64,000 nt of DNA from Aurantiochytrium sp. KH105. Its lineage: Eukaryota; Sar; Bigyra; Thraustochytrida; Thraustochytriidae. Each line of letters opens with the position of its first letter. Within the stretch, counting starts at the first letter, position 1. Below the pieces are notes generated by a model. It made no database searches and had not been told where the DNA came from. It saw nothing but the letters and a program-made list of their open reading frames with translations. Shown here in pieces: positions 38,753 through 48,718 of this stretch. The DNA is taken from contig BGKB01000049.1 in the NCBI GenBank assembly GCA_003116975.1, positions 310,001 through 374,000 of the forward strand. Reading direction: 5' to 3'. A program made the position numbers and the translations under genes.

Positions 38753-40618
38753 TCACGCAGAGGTCATGGCGGACTCGATACGAGAAATTTGCTCATCGTC
38801 GTGCGTGATCCAGAGTACGGCGGCACCGTGCTCACGAGCATAGGACTCGACACTCTTTTCGACGCGTAGCTTAGACTCTAGATCAAGAGCAGAGGTACTC
38901 TCGTCGAGCAAGAGAACTTGTGGCTTTGAAGCGATGGCAAGGGCAACAATGACGCGCTGCGCTTCGCCACCGGAAAGCTCTTTCCACTCTTTATCCACGC
39001 TGGAGCGGCTCATGCCCCACGCAGAGATGAGCTGACGCGTTTCGGCAATGACCTCATCAGCAGTAGGAACGCCCGAGGTGGACTTGGCTACGTTGAGAGA
39101 GGAAATCTGAGCGGCGAAATCTGTCGGCGTTCCAGGCGTGTCAATCTTGTATTGGGTGACATAGCGAACCTTGTGGCGCCAGACTGTCATGTCTCGCATG
39201 GCAGATCGGCGCTCGTCACCGAGATAGAGATCGCCGCAGTCCAGAGGCACGAGGCCAGCGACAAGGCGTAGAAATTGCGACTTGCCAGCACCACTAGGTC
39301 CCGTCACGGATGCGATTTCGCCAGCGCGGAGCGTGACTCCAAAGTCCGCAAAGAGCACACGGGTTTCTTTACTTCCAGCTTCGAGGGGAACACTACGATT
39401 GACGCGATCGACAGTGAGAACTTTGGTGGCGTTTGGGGCTGCATTGAGGACTGTGACATTAATGCGGTTGGGAGCGAGATCGACTGGATCTGGGGAGGTA
39501 AGATTGCTGGCCTTGGTCTGGGTGTCTGCACCCGCGTTTGACGTCGTCTCGGGATCCACCGTTTTGTAGCCTTGGACCCTCGTGGGCCACCAGTTGCACA
39601 TGGAGGAGCAGCAGCTACGGACGGTGTAAAAGATGCTGCGACGCGGTCCAGCACGCTTGGTGAAGCGTTCGCCGCGGAGGCGATGGTCCTTGTCAAAAGC
39701 AACAAGAAGAGCAACCCAATCGATGGAAAGGATGCTTCCAAAGCCGCAGATTGCAATGAGGTACATGATGAGCATCTGATAGCGCGCGGCCTCTTGGGGC
39801 GGGCTGCCGCCGAGAACTTGACCGGTCATCATTCCAGGGATGCTAATGAGACCAATGACGGCCATGCTGTTGAGTGTGGGCATGGTGCCCGTGCGCACAG
39901 CCTCGCGGAGCAGACGGGAGCAGGCTTCGTACTTTGTGGCACCAAAACTTAGATAGAGCTCGATTTCAGGCTGCTGTTCGACGAAACTTGTGAGGAGTGC
40001 GTTGAGAGAGAGAGCAATGCCATTGATACAATTGCCGAGAAGCATGCCGCAAATTGGAATGACGTACTGCGGATCATATACGGGGGTGGGGCGAATAATG
40101 ATGGCAAAGGCGAAGAGAGATACGAGGACGACGTTGCTGAGAATGGCGGCCAAGACGCAGAGAAACTGGCCGCGAAAGGAATACTTGGGCCTTGCCGAAC
40201 CCTCGCGCGCCGCCAGCAGACACATGAAGAGCACGTAACCGGCGACGACGTACCAATGTTCGGCGCCGGCCTGAAAGATGGGCACCAGGATGAACCCAAC
40301 GATGCTGAGCTGGACAAAGGTACGCACGGAGGACACAAAGATTTGTGAGATGAGGTCGAGATTGAGAATGTAGGACACTGCGCACGCGAGCAGTAAGGGT
40401 GTCATGGAGAGAAGAAGTCGCGGCACAGGGACATCGACGAGGCCTCCATCGCTGCCGCTCTCCACACTCTCGCTGGGAGGTCGTGCATTGTTTACAAGGG
40501 TCTCGTTCACCTTGGTGAGTAGAATGCGTCGCGCTTCGTCGGTATAGTCCCAAGCCGAGTTATCGAAGCCCGCGAGGCGACGTGCCTCGGCAACGTAGAG
40601 CTCCGCAAGATACCACAT
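38753..40618 (-). CDS. Single-chain ABC transporter fusing FetB/STAR2 permease and FetA/STAR1 ATPase
   Basis: 621 residues from the ATG at 40618; a GTG ten codons upstream is in frame. A soluble N-terminus of about 60 residues is followed by a UPF0014/FetB permease (about 60-320) with several hydrophobic helices, a conserved ICGMLLGNCINGIALSLN segment and FGATKYEA with the helical coupling region, then GLISIPGMMTGQVLGG. A 70-residue linker leads to an ABC ATPase (about 395-615): Walker A GPSGAGKS near 440, signature LSGGEAQR near 544, Walker B VLLLDESTSALD near 566 and the H-loop ITHDD. In bacteria these are two proteins, FetA and FetB (iron export); in plants STAR1 and STAR2/ALS3 (aluminium tolerance). 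Here they are one chain in the order permease-ATPase. The substrate is unproven. Confidence 0.85.
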   Translation of the reverse strand: MWYLAELYVAEARRLAGFDNSAWDYTDEARRILLTKVNETLVNNARPPSESVESGSDGGLVDVPVPRLLLSMTPLLLACAVSYILNLDLISQIFVSSVRTFVQLSIVGFILVPIFQAGAEHWYVVAGYVLFMCLLAAREGSARPKYSFRGQFLCVLAAILSNVVLVSLFAFAIIIRPTPVYDPQYVIPICGMLLGNCINGIALSLNALLTSFVEQQPEIELYLSFGATKYEACSRLLREAVRTGTMPTLNSMAVIGLISIPGMMTGQVLGGSPPQEAARYQMLIMYLIAICGFGSILSIDWVALLVAFDKDHRLRGERFTKRAGPRRSIFYTVRSCCSSMCNWWPTRVQGYKTVDPETTSNAGADTQTKASNLTSPDPVDLAPNRINVTVLNAAPNATKVLTVDRVNRSVPLEAGSKETRVLFADFGVTLRAGEIASVTGPSGAGKSQFLRLVAGLVPLDCGDLYLGDERRSAMRDMTVWRHKVRYVTQYKIDTPGTPTDFAAQISSLNVAKSTSGVPTADEVIAETRQLISAWGMSRSSVDKEWKELSGGEAQRVIVALAIASKPQVLLLDESTSALDLESKLRVEKSVESYAREHGAAVLWITHDDEQISRIESAMTSA

Positions 40619-41310
40619 TTCCGGACGACTGATGCTGGGCACGCGCACAAGCGTGGCGTGGACACGCGTGCGCGGGCGGATGCTAGGGTCTCTCTCGCGC
40701 TTGCGCGGACCAGTCGCGTCCGCGTCGACTGGGCCCCTCGTCTCTCGGCTCTGTGAATGTGATTGATCGATCGATCAACAACTTGGTGCTTTTATTGATA
40801 GTGTACCAACCAACCCAACGAGTAGCACCTGCCTAGGCTTGCATAGAGAAGGTGCGATGGAAGAAGGCGTGGCGAGATGGCGTCACCGTTGGTACGCCAG
40901 AGGCCGACGGGGATTCCGATAAGCCCTGTAAGCGAGCTTGACCCAGGCGCCAGCCAGCAGCAGCTACCACTAGCTACGGCTGCCGGCTGCGGCGGAGAAT
41001 CACAAATGACCGTGGTTGCGTCAGCCTGCCGCAACCAAGCTCTCTGAGAGGGAGGGCTCGCTCGGACTGGAATGAGAACGGAGGGGAGGATAGAGAGCAT
41101 GTAGTTCGTAGAGCAAGCAGTTGCAGTCGCGGCGAGCTGGCTGGTGAGGCATCAAAGGGACGAGGCAAGGATCAAGAATTGTGGAGCTCAGGGAAAAAGC
41201 ACTAGATATCAAAAATGATTTGACGCCGCATCACTGCGGAGAATTTACATGTGAGAGAAAGAAAAAGAGGTGTATCGAAGATCTTCGCCCATCCCTGGGA
41301 GCGAGAACAT
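40619..41310. other. Spacer between ABC transporter and LEA-like genes
   Basis: 692 bp. It should hold the promoter of the transporter (right of 40618) and the 3' end of the LEA-like gene. Includes a short GATCGATCGATC at 40763-40774. No gene supported. Confidence 0.45.
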
Positions 41311-42297
41311 TTACGGGTACTCGCTGAGGTCCTGGGCGTTGGGCGCCTCGTCAGCCGACGCGAGCATGTTGTTAACGGCGTCGTTCTCCGGGTCGAGGGT
41401 GGCCTCGACAAAGTCATGAGCGGCCTCGCCAACCTTGTCGGCAAAGTTCTCCATGGTCTCCTCGGCGTTCTCAACAGACTCCTTGATGTCCTCGCGGGTG
41501 TCGGCAAAGGTCTCACGGAGCTCGCCCTCAACCTCCTTGTCGACGGGCTGCTGCTGAGTATCACCCCAGGAAAGGTACTCGTCATCGCGGGATGCCTCGA
41601 GCTCCTTCTCGGCGTCCTCCTGGGCGCGAGTGCCAACCTCGTTGGCGTACTCGCGGGCGTCCTCGGTCTTGTCGGCGACCATCTCGCTGGCGTCGTGGGC
41701 ATAGGCGGTGAGGGTCTCCTTGGCGGACTCGACGGACTCAACGACATCGTCCTTGAAGCTAGCGGCGGTCTCCTTGGCGTCCTCGGCCTTTTCGGCGGCG
41801 ACCTCGTGGACGTCCTCGGCGTAGTTCTCGGCGGTCTCCTTGGCGTCGGCGGCGGCCTCCTTGGCGTCCTCCTTGACCTCGACGGCCTTGTCGGCGGCCT
41901 CGTCGGCCTTCTCCTTGGCGTCCTCCTTGATCTCGGTGGCCTTTTCGGCGGCGTCATCGGCGGCCTCGCTCACCTTTTCCTGATGGACCTCGCGGCCGTA
42001 CTGGTGGTCGACGGGCTCGGCCTCCTTGATCTCCTCCTTCTTCTCCTGGGCGGCCTCCTTGACCTCCTCGGCGGCCTCCGAGGCGGACTCCTTGGCGTCC
42101 TCCTTTTTGTCCTCGGCGGTGCCGAGCGCCTCGGACGTCTTCTCCGAGACGTACTCGCTCACATCGCTGGCCTTGTCGCGCGCGGCGTCGACGGTATCCT
42201 GCGCGGCGCCGGCGATCTCGTTGGCCTTGTCGGACACGAAGTCCTTGGCCTCCTCGACGCGCTGCGACATGGTGTTGCTGTCATCCTGGTAACCCAT
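41311..42297 (-). CDS. LEA group 3-like amphipathic helical protein
   Basis: 328 residues from the ATG at 42297. The sequence is almost all Ala, Glu, Asp and Lys in 11-residue-like periods (for example AKEKADEAADK, VKEDAKEAAAD, SAKETLTAYAH), which is the pattern of group 3 late-embryogenesis-abundant proteins and of apolipoprotein-type amphipathic helices. No signal peptide or membrane helix. Such proteins are disordered in solution and fold on drying or on membranes, protecting enzymes and bilayers from water stress. The open frame continues 98 codons upstream of the ATG as Arg-rich low complexity, which I take as leader. Strong codon bias (mostly GAG, AAG, GCC) suggests high expression. Confidence 0.75.
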   Translation of the reverse strand: MGYQDDSNTMSQRVEEAKDFVSDKANEIAGAAQDTVDAARDKASDVSEYVSEKTSEALGTAEDKKEDAKESASEAAEEVKEAAQEKKEEIKEAEPVDHQYGREVHQEKVSEAADDAAEKATEIKEDAKEKADEAADKAVEVKEDAKEAAADAKETAENYAEDVHEVAAEKAEDAKETAASFKDDVVESVESAKETLTAYAHDASEMVADKTEDAREYANEVGTRAQEDAEKELEASRDDEYLSWGDTQQQPVDKEVEGELRETFADTREDIKESVENAEETMENFADKVGEAAHDFVEATLDPENDAVNNMLASADEAPNAQDLSEYP

Positions 42298-42891
42298 CTT
42301 CCCTCGGATCTCTTCTCTCCTCTTTTGCTCTTTGCGCTTGCTTGCAGTGATCGATTGGCTTCTTTGCTCGGCTGTCTTTGCGATTTGGTTTTGCTTGCTC
42401 CGCGCCCTCGCCGCAGCGTCCGGGCCGCCTCGCCTCGCCTCGCCCGCCTCGCGGGTTCGCGCCCTGCGCCTCGCCGCCTCCGGCTCCCGGCCTCTTCCGC
42501 GCCAGAGCTTCGCGATCTCGTGCTGACTGCCTGCCTGCCTTCTTCCTCCACTCCCTCTTGCCTTCTTTCTCCCTGCCGCTGTGCGCTGCACGCGCCTTGT
42601 GCACCTCGCTCGTGCCGCTCTCGCGGTCGCTTTCCCGTCCCTTTCTTTCCCTCCCGCACTGCGGTGAGGCTGACGCCGCTTCCTGCTCCCCTGGCTGTTT
42701 GTTGTCTCGAGCGTTCCCGAGAGAACGGCCCCAACGCGGCGCTAACGTCGCCACTTGTTCACGAACGATCGGGCCAGCTGCGGCTGCAGAGCAGACCGCG
42801 GAAGAGCCTCGCGCCGCAAGAACGAAGGCGGCACGGCACGCCGAGAGAAAGCCTGGCCGGTGCGCTGCGAGCACTGCTGCAGCTCACTGCT

Positions 42892-42930
42892 GCAGCTGCA
42901 GCTGCTGCTGCTGCTGCTGCTGCTGCTGCC
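42892..42930. repeat. GCT trinucleotide array
   Basis: CAGCTGCA followed by nine to ten GCT units. Confidence 0.9.
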
Positions 42931-43450
42931 TGGGGGCCGAGGCGCAGGCGCTCAGAGCTTCTGCAGCTGCAGCGGCGGCGGTGGCATCGTCATCTGCTTC
43001 GACTTCGATCAATCTGCGCCGCGACCGAGAGCGGCGGGCTGCTGCAGCCGCACCGCTGCCGGCGCAGCGGCCCGCGCCGGACTCGGCGCGCCGCGGAGAG
43101 GCGGCGCTCGCCGGCAGCGGTGCGGCCAGCCAGATGGTCGCTTTCGATTTCAAGCGTGCGCGCTCCGGCTAGCCAGCGAGCGAGCCCCTGCAGCTGCAGC
43201 TGCAGCAGCTGCTGCACGGTTTGCACCAGCGGCGGCGAGATTGTGGCGACGACAATCCTGCCCGCGGCAAGGAAGGAAAGCCGGGGCCGCCTTTCTTGCC
43301 GGCTCGCAAGCTAGCTGCACTGGCAAGCAAGCTGCTGCTGCTGCTGCTAATGCCGGGCCACGTGGAAGCCGGAAGCAAGCTCGCCGCAGCGGTGTGCTAG
43401 ATGTTATATTACGAGCGCGAAGCTCAGGTTCGAGCACGCGTGCCGCAAGC

Positions 43451-43540
43451 GGTGCGGTGCGGTGTGGTGCGGTGCGGTGCGGTGCGGTGCGAGGCGGTGC
43501 GGGCGGTGCAGTCCAGTCAGTCAGTCAGTCAGTCAGTCAG
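43451..43540. repeat. GGTGC pentamer array followed by CAGT tetramer array
   Basis: About ten GGTGC units (43451-43510, one changed to GGTGT and one to GAGGC), then six to seven CAGT units (43514-43540). Confidence 0.9.
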
Positions 43541-43816
43541 ATGTCTGCCTCTCCAGATCGACGCACTTGGCTGCACGTATTGCCTGCCGAGGCTCAAGGA
43601 GACGGAAAATGGAGCGCGATGATCTTGAATCGGGCGGCCGACGGCCCTGGCAGCGTCGATTCCTTTTTGCCAATAATGTGAGGGCGAAGCCTGGCGTAGG
43701 TAGAACGCAGTCCATCCTGACAGGCATTCGTAATGTCATCCCCATTCTTTTATTTTTATTTTTTACTTCTTTCCTGTTCACTTAAGTTCACTCTTCACGT
43801 TCAACCTTGATGGAGT

Positions 43817-46800
43817 CTACCAACCAAAGAGACGGTCCAGAAGAATTTGATAACAAGACTTGCCTTTCTGGCAAGCGTCGAGAGAGTTTTGAGTCAATCT
43901 CAGTTCTGGATCATTGGGCCCGAGCAGCTCACGTTGCATGCGCTCAGCATCCCGGAGGTAGGAAAGCGCTGTCTTGGAGTCTCCATGATCGAGATGAAGC
44001 ACGCCAAGGTGGTAGAGCGTGTTGGCCACGCCCGCGTGATTGCCGAGATATTCCCTCTTTAGGGAAAGCGCTCTCTGAAAGCAATCCAATGCCTTTTCGA
44101 AGCGGCCCTGCGATGCGTACAAGACTCCAAGGGTATCAAGCGTGCTGCCCTGTGAAGCACCGCGGGCGTCATGGATGCTTGCCAGCGCTTCCTCGCAGAA
44201 GTTAGAGGCCTCTTCCAAGCAGCCTTGCGCGTTGTACACTGCGGCAATCTTGCTCAAGGTTGCTGCTAGAGCAGGATGCCCATCGCATCGAGGAGCTTCC
44301 CTTTGATGCGACAGCGATTCTTGGAGGCACTCCAAGGCCTTCTCGTAATTGCCGTGATCGGTCGAAATGACTGCAATCTTGTCGAGGCTTTCCGCCACGT
44401 CGGGATGCTGGTCGCCCAAGGTCTCGCGCTTTATGGAGAGCGATTTCTCGAAAGTTTCCATGGCGACCTCGAAGCTTCCTTGTTGCTCATGCACGGCAGC
44501 TATGTTGTCGAGCGTGTTCGCTACCTTTGCGTGCCGGTCACCCAATACCTCCTCTTCGATTGAGAGTGCTGCCTCCAGATATTCAATGGCTTCTTTGTAG
44601 CGTTCCTGAGCGTAGTATACGATGGCAATGTTGTTGAGCGTGTCTGCCACAAGTACATTACGGCCGCCGAAAACCTCGTTTCGAATCGACAGCGCCTCCT
44701 CGTAAAAGTGTAACGCTTCTTTGTAGCGATTCCGTGAATAATGTATGGCCGCGATGCTCTCGAGAGTATTTGCGACGAACAAAAAATCTCGGTCGCCGAC
44801 GGCTTCCCTCGCAATCGTTAGCGACGCTTCGTACGACGCTAAAGCCTCCTCAGAACGGCCTTGCATGGCGCAGACTTTGGCAATTTTGCCAAGCGCGACT
44901 GCTACCTCAGGATGCCGATTCCCCAACGTCTCCTTTTTGATCGATAGTGCTTTCTCATGATGCCCCAGTGCCTCCTCGAATTGGCCTTGCAAGCAGTGCA
45001 CCTCTGCAATGCTGTGGAGCAGAGTGGACGTCTCGGGATGGCGGTCACCAAAGATCCTTTTCTTGATGGAGAGCGCTTTGTGGAAGCATTTTAGCGCCTT
45101 TTCATAGTTTCCTTGCAGCGAGCAAGCGATGGCAATGTTATTGAACGTGCTTGCAACTCCAGGATACAGGTCCTCCCCAACGGCCGCTTTGCGGATGAGC
45201 AGAGCATCTTCAAAGTGACCTAAGGCTTCCGTGTAGCGGTTCTGCAAAAGGAGCACACTGGCAAGATTGGAAATGCCGCGCGCTACATCTGGGTGGCTGT
45301 CGCCAAGCTTTTTCTTGATCATGACCAAGGTCTTTTCGTAGTACACCAACGCCTCGTCGAAACGGCCCTGTTTTCTGAATAAGCCGGCCATGTTGTTGAG
45401 TACAGCGACGAGCGGAAACTCCTGGTCGACCAACGCATTTCGGTGAATGGAAAGTGCTCGCTCGTAGAGTGCCAAAGCCTCCTCGTTGCGATCTTGGAAA
45501 GAAAAGGTCATTTCAATATTGCTCGGCTTGCTCGTCACCACAGAGTGCCAATTGCCAAAGACAGTTTGGTAAAGAGACAAGGCTTCTTCAAAGCACTTTA
45601 AGGCCCCCTCATATCGACCTTGTGCGCTGTGTACGAGCGCGATGCCGCTAAGCGAGTTTGGTACCAAGAGGAGGCCGACGACGTAGGCATTCCCCTCCAT
45701 CGGCAACGCTCTCTCAAAGTACCGCAGAGCCTCCTCATGACGACTCTGCTGCGCGTGCAGGGTGCCAAGAATGGTGAGCGTGTTTGCCACCATTGGATGG
45801 TCGTCGCCAAGGTCCTTTCCGTAGTTGCGCAACGCCTCCTTGTTCCATCTCGAAATTCTGTCGTACTCTTCATGGTGACCGTAGAACCAGCCCACGCACT
45901 CAAAAGCCAGCGCAAGGTACTGGACTGGCCAGCGCGCATCTCCGATGGCGCGCGGACCCACTGGCAGGCGCCAAACTCGGGCACCGTCGGTCACGATTGC
46001 TTGCCATGTCATAGATCCACCTTGAATGTGCTCCAAGAGTTCGCAAAAGATTGCCAGCTGTAAGCTTCTGGCAAGCTCAACATTCGCAATTCTGGCGAAT
46101 CTGTCTGGGTGATGAACTTGCTGTTGCGCAAGGCCTTTGACTTGTCGAGGTGACGAGACAAAGATGGCAGTCGACTTCGTGCGTAGGTCTCTTGCGTCGA
46201 TCCATGCAGACCCTGTGCGGTGCATCGAGGCGGGATCACTCTTTCCGGTAGGAAGTGTTGCGGCGACTTTGTCGATTTTCGCACTCCTGACTTTCGGAAT
46301 TCCATGGTGCATGATAGCTGGGTTGATTTTTATTTGGCTGGCAATCCACAAAATGTGTGCGTCAATCGGATTCTCGGATTGTCCCTGATGCGTGGTAGCG
46401 GCGCGGACTTGCTCGTAGATATACATTGCGTTCACGGAGACCGCGGGCCCGCCGCTGCCTTCGCCATGGGCAACGTTGCAATGAAAGTAAGGAACTTGCT
46501 GATTGATGTTGAGACCCTTCAAGCTGCACAGCTGCACAATGTCATTGGCGTCACACCAATTCGTCTCGACATCCTTTTCCTCGATGACGAAAGGAACGTA
46601 AACGAAGCCATCATCGTCAACGAGAAGCAGAGCAATTTTCTTGTCGGGGATGTTCGTAGCGCTGACGTCTTTGGAAAGCAGACTGGTACGAGTGGCCTCG
46701 AGAACGCGAAAAGAAATGCTGCGAAGGTCAACGAGCTGTTTCCGGCGTCTGCTGCTGCAAATACGCTCTTTGGCGCCATTCCCATCTTGGTCGAGTCGGG

Positions 46801-46843
46801 ACATCTTCTCGTGCGATCTGCACTCGTTTTCTCTGGTCGACAT
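43817..46843 (-). CDS. Kinesin-light-chain-type TPR protein with a novel N-terminal region
   Basis: 1008 residues from the ATG at 46843. About residues 340-1000 hold some sixteen TPR units with a 42-residue period, each near the form EEALxxYExALSIKxxxLGDxHPxVAxxLxNIAxVxxxQG, the kinesin-light-chain/NPHP3 style. The units are diverged from one another, so the array is old. The first 330 residues match nothing I recognise firmly. They contain two mixed alpha/beta stretches, one around KKIALLLVDDDGFVYVPFVIEE and one around LQLAIFCELLEHI followed by WQAIVTDGARVWRLPV, the latter reminiscent of restriction-nuclease-like domains. The likely role is a scaffold or adaptor for protein binding. No signal peptide. 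Confidence 0.75.
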   Translation of the reverse strand: MSTRENECRSHEKMSRLDQDGNGAKERICSSRRRKQLVDLRSISFRVLEATRTSLLSKDVSATNIPDKKIALLLVDDDGFVYVPFVIEEKDVETNWCDANDIVQLCSLKGLNINQQVPYFHCNVAHGEGSGGPAVSVNAMYIYEQVRAATTHQGQSENPIDAHILWIASQIKINPAIMHHGIPKVRSAKIDKVAATLPTGKSDPASMHRTGSAWIDARDLRTKSTAIFVSSPRQVKGLAQQQVHHPDRFARIANVELARSLQLAIFCELLEHIQGGSMTWQAIVTDGARVWRLPVGPRAIGDARWPVQYLALAFECVGWFYGHHEEYDRISRWNKEALRNYGKDLGDDHPMVANTLTILGTLHAQQSRHEEALRYFERALPMEGNAYVVGLLLVPNSLSGIALVHSAQGRYEGALKCFEEALSLYQTVFGNWHSVVTSKPSNIEMTFSFQDRNEEALALYERALSIHRNALVDQEFPLVAVLNNMAGLFRKQGRFDEALVYYEKTLVMIKKKLGDSHPDVARGISNLASVLLLQNRYTEALGHFEDALLIRKAAVGEDLYPGVASTFNNIAIACSLQGNYEKALKCFHKALSIKKRIFGDRHPETSTLLHSIAEVHCLQGQFEEALGHHEKALSIKKETLGNRHPEVAVALGKIAKVCAMQGRSEEALASYEASLTIAREAVGDRDFLFVANTLESIAAIHYSRNRYKEALHFYEEALSIRNEVFGGRNVLVADTLNNIAIVYYAQERYKEAIEYLEAALSIEEEVLGDRHAKVANTLDNIAAVHEQQGSFEVAMETFEKSLSIKRETLGDQHPDVAESLDKIAVISTDHGNYEKALECLQESLSHQREAPRCDGHPALAATLSKIAAVYNAQGCLEEASNFCEEALASIHDARGASQGSTLDTLGVLYASQGRFEKALDCFQRALSLKREYLGNHAGVANTLYHLGVLHLDHGDSKTALSYLRDAERMQRELLGPNDPELRLTQNSLDACQKGKSCYQILLDRLFGW

Positions 46844-47941
46844 GCGATTCAACTGCCTCTGCGCGTGCGATGCTTCAGTTCACGTTTTGCTTTTGCTGCT
46901 GCATCATTGCGTCAGTTACTGCATTATTGCGTTTGCTGCTGCAGCTTCTGCATCATTACCTCAGCTTCGAGAACCTGACTAGCGCCGCTGGCTGACCTGG
47001 GGTCATCGCGCGCGTACCCTGCCGCTGCCGCCCAGCTCGATCAATTGGGTATGCACCTTCCATGAGCACGAGAACTTGTTTCCACCAGTAGACGCGGACT
47101 ATGTGAAGCTTCCGTTGCGCGGTTCTTTTGTGCTGCAAATGGAATGCTGGGCATATACTCGCGGTCCACGGTTCTCTGAGCCGCAAGTGGGAAGGCTGGG
47201 CAGTACTCGTGATCCGCGCGCCATGCTTTTTGGGAAAAAAGAGAAAAGAGACAAAATAAGCGGAATCGGAGCTGGGCAAGTTGGCTCTTGGCCTGGGCAA
47301 GCGTCGAGGACCGCCATGCGAACGGCTCTAGTACGATCGCGGGTAAAAGGGGATCGGGGAAAAGGATACGAGGACCATGAGGACCCAGGCGATGGGCGGA
47401 CGAGGAGGTTCAAGTGTCGTTTGTTGGGTTAACTTTCTGCAAAATCAGAAAGGAGGTCAAGATCTTTGGACTTTAACTTGGGTTTGGCTGGGCTAGGTCA
47501 GAGATAAATGAGCCCCGTGTCGTCTTTTCAATCATGAGTAATTCGCCATTATATTGAAAAACAAAGGAATTTTCGTTCATTCACTTTTCACGTGATACAG
47601 AGCCAGACGGCTGTAACTTGTTTTCCCGCTGCCATTGGTTACTTGCGCGGCTCTCTGCCGGATTCGCAGAAGAAGAAGAAGAAGAAGAAGAAGAAGAAGA
47701 AGAAGAAGAAGAAGAAGAAGAGTCGTAAACACATGTCTTTCTCACCAAGCGAATCGGCTCTGGCGCATGAAGTCGAGAAATGGCACACTGATTAGCACAT
47801 TGGACACTGCGTAAAAGAGGATAATCACCTTTTGTGACGTGATAGATAATTTACATGATTTATCGTACAACAGGTTGAAATACAGATTATACAGGAGGCA
47901 ATCGCGGCGTGATCAGGAGAGGCGTTCACATTGCCAGATCT
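46844..47941. other. Spacer between TPR and PX-like genes
   Basis: 1098 bp. Contains a GAA array (listed), two similar segments near 47144-47171 and 47190-47218 (CTGGGCA..TACTCG), and AT-rich DNA toward the PX-like stop. No gene supported. The left part should hold the TPR gene promoter. Confidence 0.45.
47668..47721. repeat. GAA/AGA trinucleotide array
   Basis: About eighteen uninterrupted AGA units. Uninterrupted, hence probably length-variable. A related purine triplet run lies at about 51595-51632. Confidence 0.95.
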
Positions 47942-48718
47942 TTAGCATACGGGCGCAAAGACTTGGCTCATGCGCTGGAAGGACGAGACCATGTCGTCTA
48001 CGTGCACCCCCAAGAGATTTTCAACGACCCATACCATGAGCGTTTGCGCTGCGGTGGCGCGATCGGCGTCTGACTCGCTGACAATTGTTTCAAGGCGCCT
48101 GGCAAGATTGCCGAGATAGGCCTGAAGCGCGATTGCGCGGCCCTCAGCAAAGGCAAAATCTGTGGATGCGCCTCCGAAGCTAAAATGTTTGCGCGGAAAT
48201 TCCGTTCGAACGAACTCCTCGAGGTCAGCGTCGAGACCAAGCGCAGCGGCCTGAGCTCGCAGCCCGTCGACAAGGATCTGACGAGCGCATTTGTAGCGCA
48301 TTGACACGGTAAACTCGCGCTGGAGCTGTGTTCGGGGATCTTCGACAATCACTGCAAAGACGTACTCGCGGTAAGCGAAGCAGCGCATCATCGAGGTCTC
48401 GATGCCGCCGACGCAGACGCAGAGTTGCGAGAGCGCAAGGTTCTGGTTTGCGCTGTGCTCGCCGACGAGCAGAGGCGCGCGCATCTTGCGCAGGGACTCT
48501 TGTACGTGCCCGCCGGCCGGGGGCGATACGGCTTGCTCCCGGACGCAAAGACCCTCTACGTTATCCTTGATGGCCTCTGCGTTATCCTTGATGGCGGCGT
48601 TTCCAATGCTGCGTCCGCTGTGCCAGCCGAGACTGACCATGTCCCACCGCGCCGTGGCGATCGTGCCCGCCGAGGTGTCGTTCATGCAAGTGGCCTCCAT
48701 GAGCACGCTCTTGCACAT
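47942..48718 (-). CDS. Small PX-like domain protein
   Basis: 258 residues. The C-terminal half looks like a phox (PX) fold: strands around FAYREYVFAVIVEDP and LQREFTVSMRYKCARQIL, then LEEFVRTEFPRKHFSFGG, comparable to the LP.FPPK segment, and FAEGRAIALQAYLGNLARRLE, comparable to the R..L..YL..L helix. The classical RRYSEF arginines for PI3P are not clear, so lipid specificity is uncertain. The N-terminal 90 residues contain two tandem KDN(A/V)E(A/G) units and are otherwise unremarkable. The presumed role is binding membrane phosphoinositides on endosomes, but this is inference. ATG at 48716-48718. Confidence 0.5.
   Translation of the reverse strand: MCKSVLMEATCMNDTSAGTIATARWDMVSLGWHSGRSIGNAAIKDNAEAIKDNVEGLCVREQAVSPPAGGHVQESLRKMRAPLLVGEHSANQNLALSQLCVCVGGIETSMMRCFAYREYVFAVIVEDPRTQLQREFTVSMRYKCARQILVDGLRAQAAALGLDADLEEFVRTEFPRKHFSFGGASTDFAFAEGRAIALQAYLGNLARRLETIVSESDADRATAAQTLMVWVVENLLGVHVDDMVSSFQRMSQVFAPVC

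Larger units (their letters stand above)
42298..43816. promoter_or_regulatory. Repeat-rich spacer and LEA-gene promoter
   Basis: 1519 bp, very GC-rich on the left. Contains a GCT array, a GGTGC array and a CAGT array (listed separately), and clusters of CAGCTGCAGCTG palindromes at about 42880-42900 and 43188-43210. The right end is AT-rich, near the stop of the TPR gene. No gene supported. Confidence 0.45.

Noticed and set aside
41251-43314. 687-codon open frame on the plus strand opposite the LEA-like gene
   Set aside because: It is a Leu/Gly/Val-rich mirror of the Glu/Lys/Ala-rich LEA frame and has no family resemblance.
47660-47725. Possible poly-lysine coding stretch across the GAA array
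   Set aside because: It is a simple microsatellite; the open frame containing it is short and has no other protein-like features.
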